Assembly: GCF_000311725.1 (NCBI RefSeq)
Contig: NZ_HE978511.1
Coordinates: forward strand, 1,123,856-1,187,855
Origin: Robertmurraya massiliosenegalensis JC6
Lineage (GTDB): Bacteria; Bacillota; Bacilli; Bacillales; Cytobacillaceae
Reading direction: 5' to 3'
Length of the DNA: 64,000 bases
In this document: positions 7,440 to 15,223 of the stretch, in pieces
How the letters are laid out: every line of letters begins with the position of its first letter
Numbering within the stretch: the first letter of the stretch is position 1
Notes under the pieces: generated by a model
Seen by the model: only the letters and a program-made list of their open reading frames with translations
The model's database searches: none
What the model was told of the DNA's origin: nothing
Program-made: the position numbers and the translations under genes

Positions 7440-8690
7440 ATGATACTACTAAAAGGTTTGCTCCTAAATCTCCTTTTTATTTTACTGATTGTTTTATTTT
7501 TCAATATGATAATAGTGAATAAGCAGAAGATGCTCTCACTTAATTATCAAAGAGGGACTCTTGCACTCATCTCATCCTTATTGATTATTCTAAGCCTATT
7601 ATTATCAATCCCTATTGAGGAGAATTTTGTTTATGACCTAAGATTTGTTCCATTTCTATTAGGAAGCCTATATGGCGGAAAAAAAGTAACACTTTGGTTA
7701 GGAACATTGCTCATTTTAGTACGGATTCCTATCGGTGGTGATGGAATATGGTTAACAATCATTCTTGTAATCTTCTCCACCGCCGTGATCCTCGGTCTCT
7801 CTCAATTATTTGAGAAGAAATCAACGAAATGGAGATTGTACTTTACAACTAATTTTGCGTTCCTGTATTCCATTTTTGCTTTCTTAATTCCTTCTTTTTA
7901 CTATGGATTTCAAGAGATACTTACTTTTTTCATATACTCTTTTGTGCTTACCTCTTCAACCTTCTTTGTCACGTACCTGTCTGAATTGCTACGCACCACA
8001 TATATATTACAACTAGAAGCTATAAAGAACGAAAAAATGGAAATTGTGAGCCATCTAGCTGCGAGCATCAGTCATGAAGTTCGAAATCCATTAACATCGG
8101 TAAAAGGATTTCTTCAGCTTATTCTTGAGCATAAAGGGATTCCAGATAGTTGTAAAACATACGCCTCACTCGCTTTAGATGAGACAAGCCGTGCAGCAGA
8201 CATCATTAATGACTATCTTACCTTTGCAAAACCGCATCCTGAAGTGCTTCATGTTCTTGATATTGAAAATGAAATCTTAAAATGTAGAGAAATCATTACA
8301 CCGCTTTGCTTAAGACACACGGTAGAAATGAATATCGTCTTTTTTCATACAAAAAGAATCCAAGGAGATCCACATAAATTTCGTCAAGTTCTACTGAATA
8401 TTTGCAAAAACTCGATCGAAGCCATGCCTAACGGCGGAACCCTTTCTATTGTCACCGCTACCAAGTTTAATAAAACATTCATCCATATTACCGATACTGG
8501 TCAAGGGATGAGTCCTGAACATCTTGCCCGCTTAGGTGAGCCTTATTTTTCCTTAAAAGAGCAAAAAGGAACTGGACTTGGCATGATGGTCGTCTATCGA
8601 ATTGTTGAAGGTATGGGTGGTAGCGTAAAGGTGAGCAGTGAAGAATTGGTTGGAACTTCTATTACACTTAGCTTTCCAAGTATCGCATAA
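7440..8690 (+). CDS. KinB-like membrane sensor histidine kinase
   Basis: A 416-residue kinase with about six N-terminal transmembrane helices (to residue ~180) resembling the 5TM/LYT-type sensor, then a HisKA dimerisation domain and HATPase. The phospho-acceptor is His212 in SHEVRNPLTSVKGFLQL; ATP-binding motifs are NICKNSIEAMPNGG near 320, DTGQGMS near 353, and GTGLGMMVV near 378. Layout and sequence resemble Bacillus KinB, a kinase feeding the Spo0A phosphorelay, though no kbaA or response regulator is adjacent. ATG 7440 follows ACGGAGGATATCCAC. A terminator follows. Assignment to sporulation is inference from similarity and a possible 0A box. Confidence 0.85.
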   Translation: MILLKGLLLNLLFILLIVLFFNMIIVNKQKMLSLNYQRGTLALISSLLIILSLLLSIPIEENFVYDLRFVPFLLGSLYGGKKVTLWLGTLLILVRIPIGGDGIWLTIILVIFSTAVILGLSQLFEKKSTKWRLYFTTNFAFLYSIFAFLIPSFYYGFQEILTFFIYSFVLTSSTFFVTYLSELLRTTYILQLEAIKNEKMEIVSHLAASISHEVRNPLTSVKGFLQLILEHKGIPDSCKTYASLALDETSRAADIINDYLTFAKPHPEVLHVLDIENEILKCREIITPLCLRHTVEMNIVFFHTKRIQGDPHKFRQVLLNICKNSIEAMPNGGTLSIVTATKFNKTFIHITDTGQGMSPEHLARLGEPYFSLKEQKGTGLGMMVVYRIVEGMGGSVKVSSEELVGTSITLSFPSIA

Positions 8691-8703
8691 TTGAACAAGC
8701 ACG

Positions 8704-8737
8704 AAAAGGCAGCGAGAGCACGAACCTCGTTGCCTTT
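8704..8737 (+). terminator. Terminator after KinB-like gene
   Basis: AAAGGCAGCGAG pairs with CTCGTTGCCTTT (one mismatch) around a nine-base loop, with T runs after it. A-rich sequence on the other flank means it may also serve the convergent UPF0060 gene. Confidence 0.75.
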
Positions 8738-8752
8738 TATTCATAGGATGAG

Positions 8753-9076
8753 TTAATTTCTAGGTGCAAATAACATGACTGAAACGCCGATAAGACAAAT
8801 CACTCCGCCTAACCAATCGTATAAATCTGGTGTTTTCCGATCAATTCCCCACCCCCATAAAATGGATAGAACGATAAACACTCCACCGTAAGCGGCATAC
8901 ACCCTTCCGAAGGTCGGAAAAGACTGAAACGTTGCGATTACCCCATAGAGTGCAAGTGTCAACCCACCAATAATACCTAAATAAAAGGATTTCCCCTCAC
9001 GTAGCCATAACCAAATTAAATAACCACCGCCTATTTCTGCAACTCCAGCTAATAAAAATATTATAAATGCCATCAT
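8753..9076 (-). CDS. UPF0060 (YnfA-like) small membrane protein
   Basis: About 107 residues with four transmembrane helices. The family signature is plain: [23 protein letters not shown] near the N-terminus, [20 protein letters not shown] in the middle and a late [16 protein letters not shown]0060 proteins resemble small multidrug resistance exporters but their substrate is not established. AAGGAG at 9092-9097 is only three bases from the GTG at 9088 and fifteen from ATG 9076, so the start is uncertain by four residues. The upstream region contains the 62-bp palindrome discussed separately. Confidence 0.88.
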   Translation of the reverse strand: MMAFIIFLLAGVAEIGGGYLIWLWLREGKSFYLGIIGGLTLALYGVIATFQSFPTFGRVYAAYGGVFIVLSILWGWGIDRKTPDLYDWLGGVICLIGVSVMLFAPRN

Positions 9077-9154
9077 ACTTACTCTCACTCTCTCCTTAGT
9101 TCATTCACTTCTTCATCTCCCATTATGACAGAACCGTGAATAATGAAAAACGTA

Positions 9155-9183
9155 TTGATTTTTCTAACAATAGGTTATAAAAT
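9155..9183 (+). promoter_or_regulatory. Promoter overlapping a 62-bp palindrome
   Basis: TTGATT (9155-9160), 17 bases, then TAAAAT (9178-9183). The -10 hexamer lies inside the left end of the palindrome at 9175-9236, so any protein bound there would block it. It would transcribe the small membrane protein gene at 9254. Confidence 0.55.
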
Positions 9184-9236
9184 ATGTACTGAGTATAAAT
9201 TGTATATACAATTTATACTCAGTACATATTTTATAA
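9175..9236. repeat. Perfect 62-bp palindrome
   Basis: Each of 31 consecutive base pairs from the centre (9205/9206) outward is complementary, with no loop; symmetry breaks at 9174/9237. The arms contain GTACTGAGTATAAATTG. It is very AT-rich. It lies between the UPF0060 gene and a small membrane protein gene, overlapping the latter's -10 and leader. It may be an operator array or a cruciform/hairpin element; no T run follows, so it is not a normal terminator. Confidence 0.9.
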
Positions 9237-9253
9237 AAAGAGGAGCTCAAAAC

Positions 9254-9472
9254 ATGATTAGAATTGCATTTTCCTTTGCTGGTGGATTTGTTCTTATATT
9301 CGTTGAAGCATATATTGTCTTGTTAATAAAAGGGTACCACTCTATCGATTTCGGAGGGATACAACCATTCTTTAATGTATGGATTATGAACTTCTTCTTT
9401 CTCTTCACGATCCTCACCCATATAAAAATGTGGATGAACGAAGAAGGCAATTCTAGACGAACCATTCGCTAG
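9254..9472 (+). CDS. Small two-helix membrane protein, unknown
   Basis: Encodes 72 residues with two hydrophobic helices (IAFSFAGGFVLIFVEAYIVLL; VWIMNFFFLFTILTHI) and a charged C-terminus rich in Arg. ATG 9254 is preferred to the in-frame ATG at 9143 because AGAGGAGCTC precedes it and because the longer version would be translated through the palindrome. I do not recognise a family. Transcription probably starts inside the palindrome. A TetR-type regulator follows 92 bases downstream and is a candidate partner. Confidence 0.6.
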   Translation: MIRIAFSFAGGFVLIFVEAYIVLLIKGYHSIDFGGIQPFFNVWIMNFFFLFTILTHIKMWMNEEGNSRRTIR

Positions 9473-9564
9473 ATTCATGTAACCACTAGAAAAATTTTCA
9501 AAAAAGTATATAGTAAAAGTAGAGTGTTTTTGTAGAAATACTCATTTGTACTTTAATAGAAAAA

Positions 9565-10179
9565 GTGGTGGTAAATTTGAAAATTGGACGATCTGCTAAC
9601 AAAAAACTACAAATGGAAGAAAGAATTTACGATGCAGGCATGACTCTTTTTCAGGAAAAAGGAGTAGAAAATACAACACTTCAAGAAATTTGTGAATTAG
9701 CAGGTGTTTCGAAAGGAACCATTTTTAATTATTTTTCTTCTAAAGAAGATATCGTTGCGAAATTTGGTCAAAATCAAATAAAAGTATTAAGAGAATTTGC
9801 AGAACAGCTACCAGCATCTATGAACACAAAGGAAAAAATCATTGCCGTTCTAATCGAAGATATACGAGGAGTCAAGGAGTCTGCCTTCAGCGCAAAAGCC
9901 GCCTTAAAAGGGATTTCCGAAGGCGGAGAAAAGGTCTATCAGTTAGAGTCGAAAAATAGAAGTGATCTAGCTAGTATTTATGAAAGTATTCTAAAAGCGG
10001 GCAAGAAAGAAAAAAGTGATTTGAATACTGCATTAGTAGCCGACCTTATTGTAAGCACTTATTTCCATGTCCTCAATAAACATTTCTACCATAATAATCA
10101 ATTAGATATGCTTGAAACGTCTATTATTGATTCCGTTGATGTGCTCTTTAATGGAATTAAATCACATATAATCAATTAA
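9565..10179 (+). CDS. TetR/AcrR family transcriptional regulator
   Basis: Up to 204 residues. The N-terminal helix-turn-helix is clear: ERIYDAGMTLFQEKG followed by TTLQEICELAGVSKGTIFNYFSSKEDI. The C-terminal ligand domain is unassigned. The start is GTG 9565 or TTG 9577; the latter has GGTGG just upstream. Its target may be the palindrome upstream of the preceding small gene, but that is inference from position only. A terminator at 10189-10218 closes the unit. Confidence 0.85.
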   Translation: MVVNLKIGRSANKKLQMEERIYDAGMTLFQEKGVENTTLQEICELAGVSKGTIFNYFSSKEDIVAKFGQNQIKVLREFAEQLPASMNTKEKIIAVLIEDIRGVKESAFSAKAALKGISEGGEKVYQLESKNRSDLASIYESILKAGKKEKSDLNTALVADLIVSTYFHVLNKHFYHNNQLDMLETSIIDSVDVLFNGIKSHIIN

Positions 10180-10188
10180 ATTAACTCG

Positions 10189-10218
10189 GTACTTAGCTCA
10201 TGCTAAGTACTATTTTTT
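10189..10218 (+). terminator. Terminator after TetR gene
   Basis: GTACTTAGC pairs with GCTAAGTAC around a four-base loop and is followed by TATTTTTT. Confidence 0.85.
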
Positions 10219-10309
10219 ATGCTTACCAAATAATTTGTATACTTCGAAGGCATTACCATAAAATAAGTCAAGAAAAGATATGAATCATACATCATTGGAG
10301 GTAAGCGTT

Positions 10310-11326
10310 TTGGGAAATTCCAAGAATAAACAAACCTTAACCGCTGCAGAAATATCCGCTCTTTGGCTTCAATATTTAGGCGACAGCATGGCTATTTGCA
10401 TTTATAAGTATTTTCTTAAAATTGTTGAAGATAATGAAATTAAATCCATTATAAAACTATCCTTGTCGTTAGCTGAGAAGCATATTACCAATATCAAAGA
10501 ATTCCTAAAAACGGCCAATTTTCAAATCCCAGTGAGTTTTACTGATGATGATGTAAATCTAAAAGCTCCACGTTTATTTTCAGATCAGTTTCTCCTTTTC
10601 TATTCCTATATTATGACCTTACATGGATTAACTGCGTATAGTCTCGCCATTACCAATTGTGAACGAGAAGACATCCAGAATTATTATTATGAATGCGTTA
10701 AATCATCTAAAGATTTGTTTCAATGAATAGTTAGGTTGGCTGAGCAACAACCGAAATTTTCGGCAGTCCCCACTATCCCTACCCCTCAAGGAGCTGAGTT
10801 TACTGAAACAACAGGCTTCATCTCTAATTTGGTTGGGGATAAAAGACCACTCAATAGTTCTGAAATCAGCAATCTATTTTTTAATTCAAAGAAAACTGGT
10901 TTTATCCGATCACTGAGTCTTGCTTTCAGTCAGGTGGCAAAACAAGAAGATGTCCGTGAATTCATGTTAAAGAATGTGAAGCTTGCTGGAAAAGATGCAG
11001 ACAGCTTTAATCATATTTTAGAGCAAGATCATTTACCCATTCCGGAAAAATGGGATGTAGATATCACTTCATCTACTGTTAGTCCTTTTTCAGACAAGCT
11101 CATGATGTTTCACGCAGCTTTACTGGTCAATACGGCTCTTTCCTATTATGGAGCATCACTAGGTGCGAGTTTGAGAACCGACATTATTTTAAATTACAGA
11201 AAAGTATTTAACCATGCCATGCAAGCAGGAGGCCTTTGCTACAATATTTTGGTTAAACATGGATGGCTAGAGAAACTTCCTGAAACCATCGATCGAGAAT
11301 CTTTAGCAAAAAGTACGAAAAAATAA
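10310..11326 (+). pseudogene. DUF3231 family protein gene split by an in-frame TGA
   Basis: Two open halves, 10310-10726 and 10736-11326, lie in the same frame, separated only by TGA at 10724-10726 plus three sense codons. Together they make a DUF3231-like protein of the usual ~330 residues with its two repeats: LTAAEISALWLQYLGDSMAI begins the first and PLNSSEISNLFFNSKKTGFI begins the second; SPFSDKLMMFHAALL near the end is typical. The linker across the stop (IVRLAEQQPKFSAVPTIPTP) also looks like normal family sequence, so a single nonsense change is the simplest reading. TTG 10310 is chosen for the start after GGAGG. DUF3231 function is unknown; four-helix-bundle folds are expected. Stop-codon readthrough or separate expression of two halves is possible but less likely. 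Confidence 0.75.
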
Positions 11327-11390
11327 AAAAGCATCTACAAAATGTAGGAAGCTTCTGGTTTGTCTTATTCGATCCAACCATCTCTCACCC

Positions 11391-11580
11391 TTAAGCGGAG
11401 TTTTTCCTGTTATCTCCTCAATGAAGTCCCTTTTCGGGGAAATAACGGAAGATTTTCCGCTTATGGAGAGCAAAATCGTTTATTTTGGCATGTTTTGAGG
11501 GAATAGCAGGAATTTTTCCTGTTATGTCGGCTCTTTTTCATGATGGTTGCTTATTAAGCGGAAATTTTCCTGTTATTTTT
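11391..11580. repeat. Cluster of short dispersed repeats (GCGGAaa-TTTTCCTGTTAT type)
   Basis: Four related segments of about 25 bases lie here: TTAAGCGGAGTTTTTCCTGTTAT at 11391, an inverted one ending TTTTCCGCTTA at 11463, a third with GGAATTTTTCCTGTTAT near 11510, and a fourth TTAAGCGGAAATTTTCCTGTTAT near 11553. The region has no open frame. Similar AT-framed GCGGAAA/CCTGTTAT elements are common between genes in Bacillaceae, from memory; their role is unknown. Confidence 0.6.
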
Positions 11581-11633
11581 TCATACCGATATTCCTAGAA
11601 CATAAAATCGAGGGAAGTTATAAATGGCGAGAC

Positions 11634-11665
11634 AATAAGAGGAGGCAAAGTCGCCTCCTCTTATT
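11634..11665 (-). terminator. Hairpin at the end of the P-II-like gene
   Basis: A perfect 13-bp stem (AATAAGAGGAGGC / GCCTCCTCTTATT) with a six-base loop. It overlaps the stop codon. The T tract after it is short, so it may act as a terminator or as a 3'-end stabiliser. Confidence 0.65.
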
Positions 11666-12329
11666 CATATAAACCGTATGTTCGATTGACATCCTGGATG
11701 AAAATAATTCCATTTCCAGGCTCATCTATTTTGAGTTTCTTTCGAATCGAAGAAACTATTTTCTCCGTACTATCTATTTTCGATAAAATCAAAACCATTT
11801 CTTTTTCAGGTTCAATATCCATTGAAAACAGCTTACTCGTTTCATGGATACCCGAACCTCTTGCATTGATGATCGTCCCACCTTTAGAGCCTGCTTCTGT
11901 TGCTGCATCAATCACGTCCCCAGCATTCCCTTTTTCCACAATGACCGTAATTGCATGATACATAGCGTTTTCTACACCTCCACCTTCAATTAAGTTCTCA
12001 CTTTTACAACTACTTGCACCAATGACACGACCGACAGAAGTTGTAAAGGCTATCCCATGATTCGGCTTTGTGAATTTAAATTTATGAGCCAGCTGTTCAA
12101 TCGCTTGATTTATAGTATTTGTGTTAGACACCAAGATCACAATTTCTTTTCTTATATCATTTATTGCTAACATTTCCAAGAGGCGGTTTTTGATCGTCCC
12201 TTTTCCTAATAAAACAGTACCACCTGAAATACCGTGTTTTTTTGCTGTCTGCATGACTTTACTTCCTTTTCCGAAGTCAACAATTATGCAAACTTGTTCA
12301 AAGGTATTGATATCAGAACTACTGGACAT
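11661..12329 (-). CDS. Tandem P-II-like signalling protein
   Basis: A 222-residue cytoplasmic protein with two P-II-like (GlnB fold) halves. The first begins FEQVCIIVDFGKGSKVMQTAKKHG and ends near GIAFTTSVGRVIGA (about residue 105); the second begins AITVIVEKGNAGDVIDAATEAG and ends GNGIIFIQDVNRTYGL. Normal P-II proteins are ~112 residues, so this is a fused duplication. The uridylylated T-loop tyrosine region is not recognisable, so sensing probably differs from classic nitrogen P-II. It overlaps the upstream DUF1538 gene by 11 bases, so it probably regulates that transporter, as GlnK does AmtB. Confidence 0.8.
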   Translation of the reverse strand: MSSSSDINTFEQVCIIVDFGKGSKVMQTAKKHGISGGTVLLGKGTIKNRLLEMLAINDIRKEIVILVSNTNTINQAIEQLAHKFKFTKPNHGIAFTTSVGRVIGASSCKSENLIEGGGVENAMYHAITVIVEKGNAGDVIDAATEAGSKGGTIINARGSGIHETSKLFSMDIEPEKEMVLILSKIDSTEKIVSSIRKKLKIDEPGNGIIFIQDVNRTYGLYE

Positions 12330-13815
12330 TTTTCACCACTCCTCTCTTCTTTGACTTTAATTTAAAAATGAATCCGACGATTTGTAAAGTAATTAATGGC
12401 GTTAATGCGACCATTGCGATCATCCCAAATCCGTCAACAAGGACATTAGCTCCTTCAATCGCTTCAGCAGCCCCTTGCACAAATGCCAGTATGAAAGTGG
12501 CGGTCATTGGGCCTGATGCCACGCCTCCAGAATCAAAGGCTATCCCGACAAATAGTTTTGGAACAAAATACGTCATCCCAATTGCCAAAATATATCCTGG
12601 CAGGAGATAATGCCATAACTGAAGCTCAGGAATAAGAATTCGTAACATCGATAACGCAACGGCTACTCCCACTCCAATACAAAGGGAGAATAGTACAACG
12701 TTTCTTCTCACATATCCACTCGTAACATCCTCTATTTGATGTGTTAATACATGGACAGCCGGTTCCGCCAAAATCGTCACAAGCCCTAGAACAAAGGCTA
12801 CAACTATAAGATATGCTTTATGGTCCAAAGAGGCAATAGACTGACCAATCGCTCTTCCTACATCCATAAAACCTGCATTCACTCCTATTAAAAATAACAC
12901 AAGACCAATAAAGGTAAAAACTAATCCAGTAACAATTCTTCTAACTTCTCTTTTGGACATTTTAAAAGAGAACTTCTGAAATAGGAGAAAGAGAATGAGC
13001 ATCGGAAGCAGAGCGATAATAATCTCTTGAACAATGATCGGGAATTCATGCAAAAAAGGACCCATTATCGAAACATTTTGCTCATCATGCAATTCCAAAC
13101 TACCAGATATTTTATCCGATTTTGAAATAATATTCATGATCATAACGGAAATGATTGCCCCTGTTGAGGCAATGGCTACAAGTCCAAAGCTATCCTTTTC
13201 AGATGCCTTACTATCCTTTTTCATCATTGATACCCCAAGAGCAAGAGCTAAGATGAAAGGAACTGTTAATGCACCAGTTGTCGCACCAGATGCGTCAAAG
13301 GAAATCGCTAAAAATTCCGGGGTCGTAAAAAAAGATAAAACTAAGATGATTCCATATAAAATGGTAAGTAATTTATATAAGGGGAAGTTAAAAACAATAC
13401 GTGCAAGACCTGTCGCAATGAGTGCACCAATTCCAATTGAGACAATGATGACGATACTCATCTTTGTAATAAGACCTGATGTTACAAAGTCCACTTGTCC
13501 TGCGAGAATATGTAGATCTGGTTCAGCAATGGAGATAAAGAAACCGAGTAGCAAACCCGATATCACCACAATCCAAAACTTATTTGTTTTGGCAATTGAT
13601 TTCCCCATTAATTGGCCAATCGGCGTAATTCCAATGTCGACACCAAATAGAAAGATCGATAATCCAAGAATAATTAAAATAGCTCCTATCACAAATCGTA
13701 TCAGCAATGTTGAGCTATCAAGGGGCGCTAACGTAAAATTTAGAATCAAAACAATGGAGGTAATTGGGAGTACTGCGTATAATACTTCTTTTAATTTGGA
13801 AATAAGAACACTCAA
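12319..13815 (-). CDS. DUF1538 family membrane protein (internally duplicated)
   Basis: A 498-residue polytopic membrane protein, roughly 12-14 helices, in two homologous halves. Matching motifs: GVDIGITPIGQLMGKSIA with GVNAGFMDVGRAIGQSIA; AEPDLHILAGQV with AEPAVHVLTHQI; and SFDASGATTGALTVPFILA with AFDSGGVASGPMTATFILA. The conserved FD-SGG-TGP/AMT motif resembles a substrate or ion site in inverted- or tandem-repeat transporters. Start is TTG 13815 after AAAGGAC. Substrate is unknown. Its coupling to the P-II-like gene suggests a regulated channel or transporter. Confidence 0.8.
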   Translation of the reverse strand: MSVLISKLKEVLYAVLPITSIVLILNFTLAPLDSSTLLIRFVIGAILIILGLSIFLFGVDIGITPIGQLMGKSIAKTNKFWIVVISGLLLGFFISIAEPDLHILAGQVDFVTSGLITKMSIVIIVSIGIGALIATGLARIVFNFPLYKLLTILYGIILVLSFFTTPEFLAISFDASGATTGALTVPFILALALGVSMMKKDSKASEKDSFGLVAIASTGAIISVMIMNIISKSDKISGSLELHDEQNVSIMGPFLHEFPIIVQEIIIALLPMLILFLLFQKFSFKMSKREVRRIVTGLVFTFIGLVLFLIGVNAGFMDVGRAIGQSIASLDHKAYLIVVAFVLGLVTILAEPAVHVLTHQIEDVTSGYVRRNVVLFSLCIGVGVAVALSMLRILIPELQLWHYLLPGYILAIGMTYFVPKLFVGIAFDSGGVASGPMTATFILAFVQGAAEAIEGANVLVDGFGMIAMVALTPLITLQIVGFIFKLKSKKRGVVKNVQ

Positions 13816-13936
13816 ATAGAAATCAGTCCTTTCTTTTTAAAACTCCGAACAAGCAAATAATTCAAAAAAAATAACCCTTCTTTATTATCGCATAAAGATG
13901 GATTATTTTGATATTATTAATCCTTCAAATTTAAAC

Positions 13937-15223
13937 TTAATATGTTTCAGGTAAATCTAGTATCCAATTCATCCACCCCATAATCGTGGAGGCTCTTCTG
14001 AAGTAGGTACTTTCCTTTTGAACATTATACAAATGACAGTTTTCCATAATGTCTACCACTCGAGATTTCTCAGGTAATGTACCTTTGGCGAAATACTCAG
14101 CTAATACTTGTTTAAAAGGTTCATGTGCAAGAATCTTATTCGTCAGACTCAAAAATTTATCCTTTGTTTTCTGCCTCATAATATCTCTACCCGTTTGGGT
14201 CAAACGAAACATCACTTGTTTATTCTCATCTTTGTAGGTTTCCATTAAACCAAGATACATGCCGGCCCTTGTATAATAACTCGTTTGCCTTTCGTCAAAA
14301 GCATAATTCCAGGTAATCTGGTCCTTACTTAAATCATTTTCCACTAACAGGCCTAACAAATCGACGACTCTCGTAAAAGAATCTGCCTGCGGAAATGGAA
14401 TCTCTGGTTCAGGGATGGTTTGGACAGCACGAAACACTTTGATAATGTCGTCCAGTTCGATTCCTTCATGGGCGATAATAAAATCTTTCTGCTCCACTAG
14501 CCTTAATGAATTGTACCGTTTCGGATCGGTAAACTCGTAGACAAAAAAACTAAAAATATCATTTGAATAGGTAAAGAACACAGGTATTACTTTCTTATGA
14601 GTTTTTTCCTGCCATAAACGATAGGGATAATAAAGTTGCCTTACCAAGAAATCATCGACCGTTTCATTCTTCGCCTCCACAATCATAAATTGATTTTCGC
14701 TTTCATAGCCACCATCAATCTCGATCTGGGAGTTTTTTATATGAATAAAGCGTTCCATTCCCTGTTTTGTTTGAATGTTAAAATCAAATTCCTTCGATGA
14801 CATTCTTCCTGAAATCGTTTGATAGGATGACTCACCAAGGACCATTTCCATCATCCCAGTCACATGTGCACAATGGAGAGCCGAACTTTCTGAATATAGA
14901 TTCGCAGGATCGATCGTTGTTATCATACTCGGAAAATCAACTTGAACCGGTTTTAATCTTGGATTATAACTTACTTTTTCATAGACATTAAACTCACCAA
15001 TTACATAACTAGAGCGAGAGATTGGTAAAATAGATAAACCATGTTCTTTAAACAATTTTGGCAAGTGGCTAAAATGATCAAACTTTGCCATCAACCTCGG
15101 TTCTCTGACCTCTTTAATCTCTTTCGCCAGAATTTCAAAGAAGCCATTTTGGTGAACTTTATTAAGGATTTGGTGCCGTTCAAATAAGATCTCCCAAGCT
15201 TTATCTGTTTTCGTTTGGCTCAT
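13937..15223 (-). CDS. Type II restriction endonuclease (PD-(D/E)XK type, putative)
   Basis: 428 residues, immediately downstream of and overlapping (23 bases) an adenine DNA methyltransferase, which is the main evidence for its role. Near residues 165-190 it has a plausible PD-(D/E)XK core: IEIDGGYES followed by FMIVEAKNET, giving D...E-x-K. The N-terminal ~150 residues include a basic, possible DNA-binding region, and the C-terminal part (residues ~290-420, TSYYTRAGMYLGLM) looks like winged-helix segments. Recognition sequence cannot be read from the protein. A tail terminator was not seen. Confidence 0.7.
   Translation of the reverse strand: MSQTKTDKAWEILFERHQILNKVHQNGFFEILAKEIKEVREPRLMAKFDHFSHLPKLFKEHGLSILPISRSSYVIGEFNVYEKVSYNPRLKPVQVDFPSMITTIDPANLYSESSALHCAHVTGMMEMVLGESSYQTISGRMSSKEFDFNIQTKQGMERFIHIKNSQIEIDGGYESENQFMIVEAKNETVDDFLVRQLYYPYRLWQEKTHKKVIPVFFTYSNDIFSFFVYEFTDPKRYNSLRLVEQKDFIIAHEGIELDDIIKVFRAVQTIPEPEIPFPQADSFTRVVDLLGLLVENDLSKDQITWNYAFDERQTSYYTRAGMYLGLMETYKDENKQVMFRLTQTGRDIMRQKTKDKFLSLTNKILAHEPFKQVLAEYFAKGTLPEKSRVVDIMENCHLYNVQKESTYFRRASTIMGWMNWILDLPETY

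Noticed and set aside
13034-13819. 261-residue plus-strand open frame
   Set aside because: It is antisense to the DUF1538 gene; its repeated Pro/Ile/Thr composition is what is expected from complementing a hydrophobic membrane protein.
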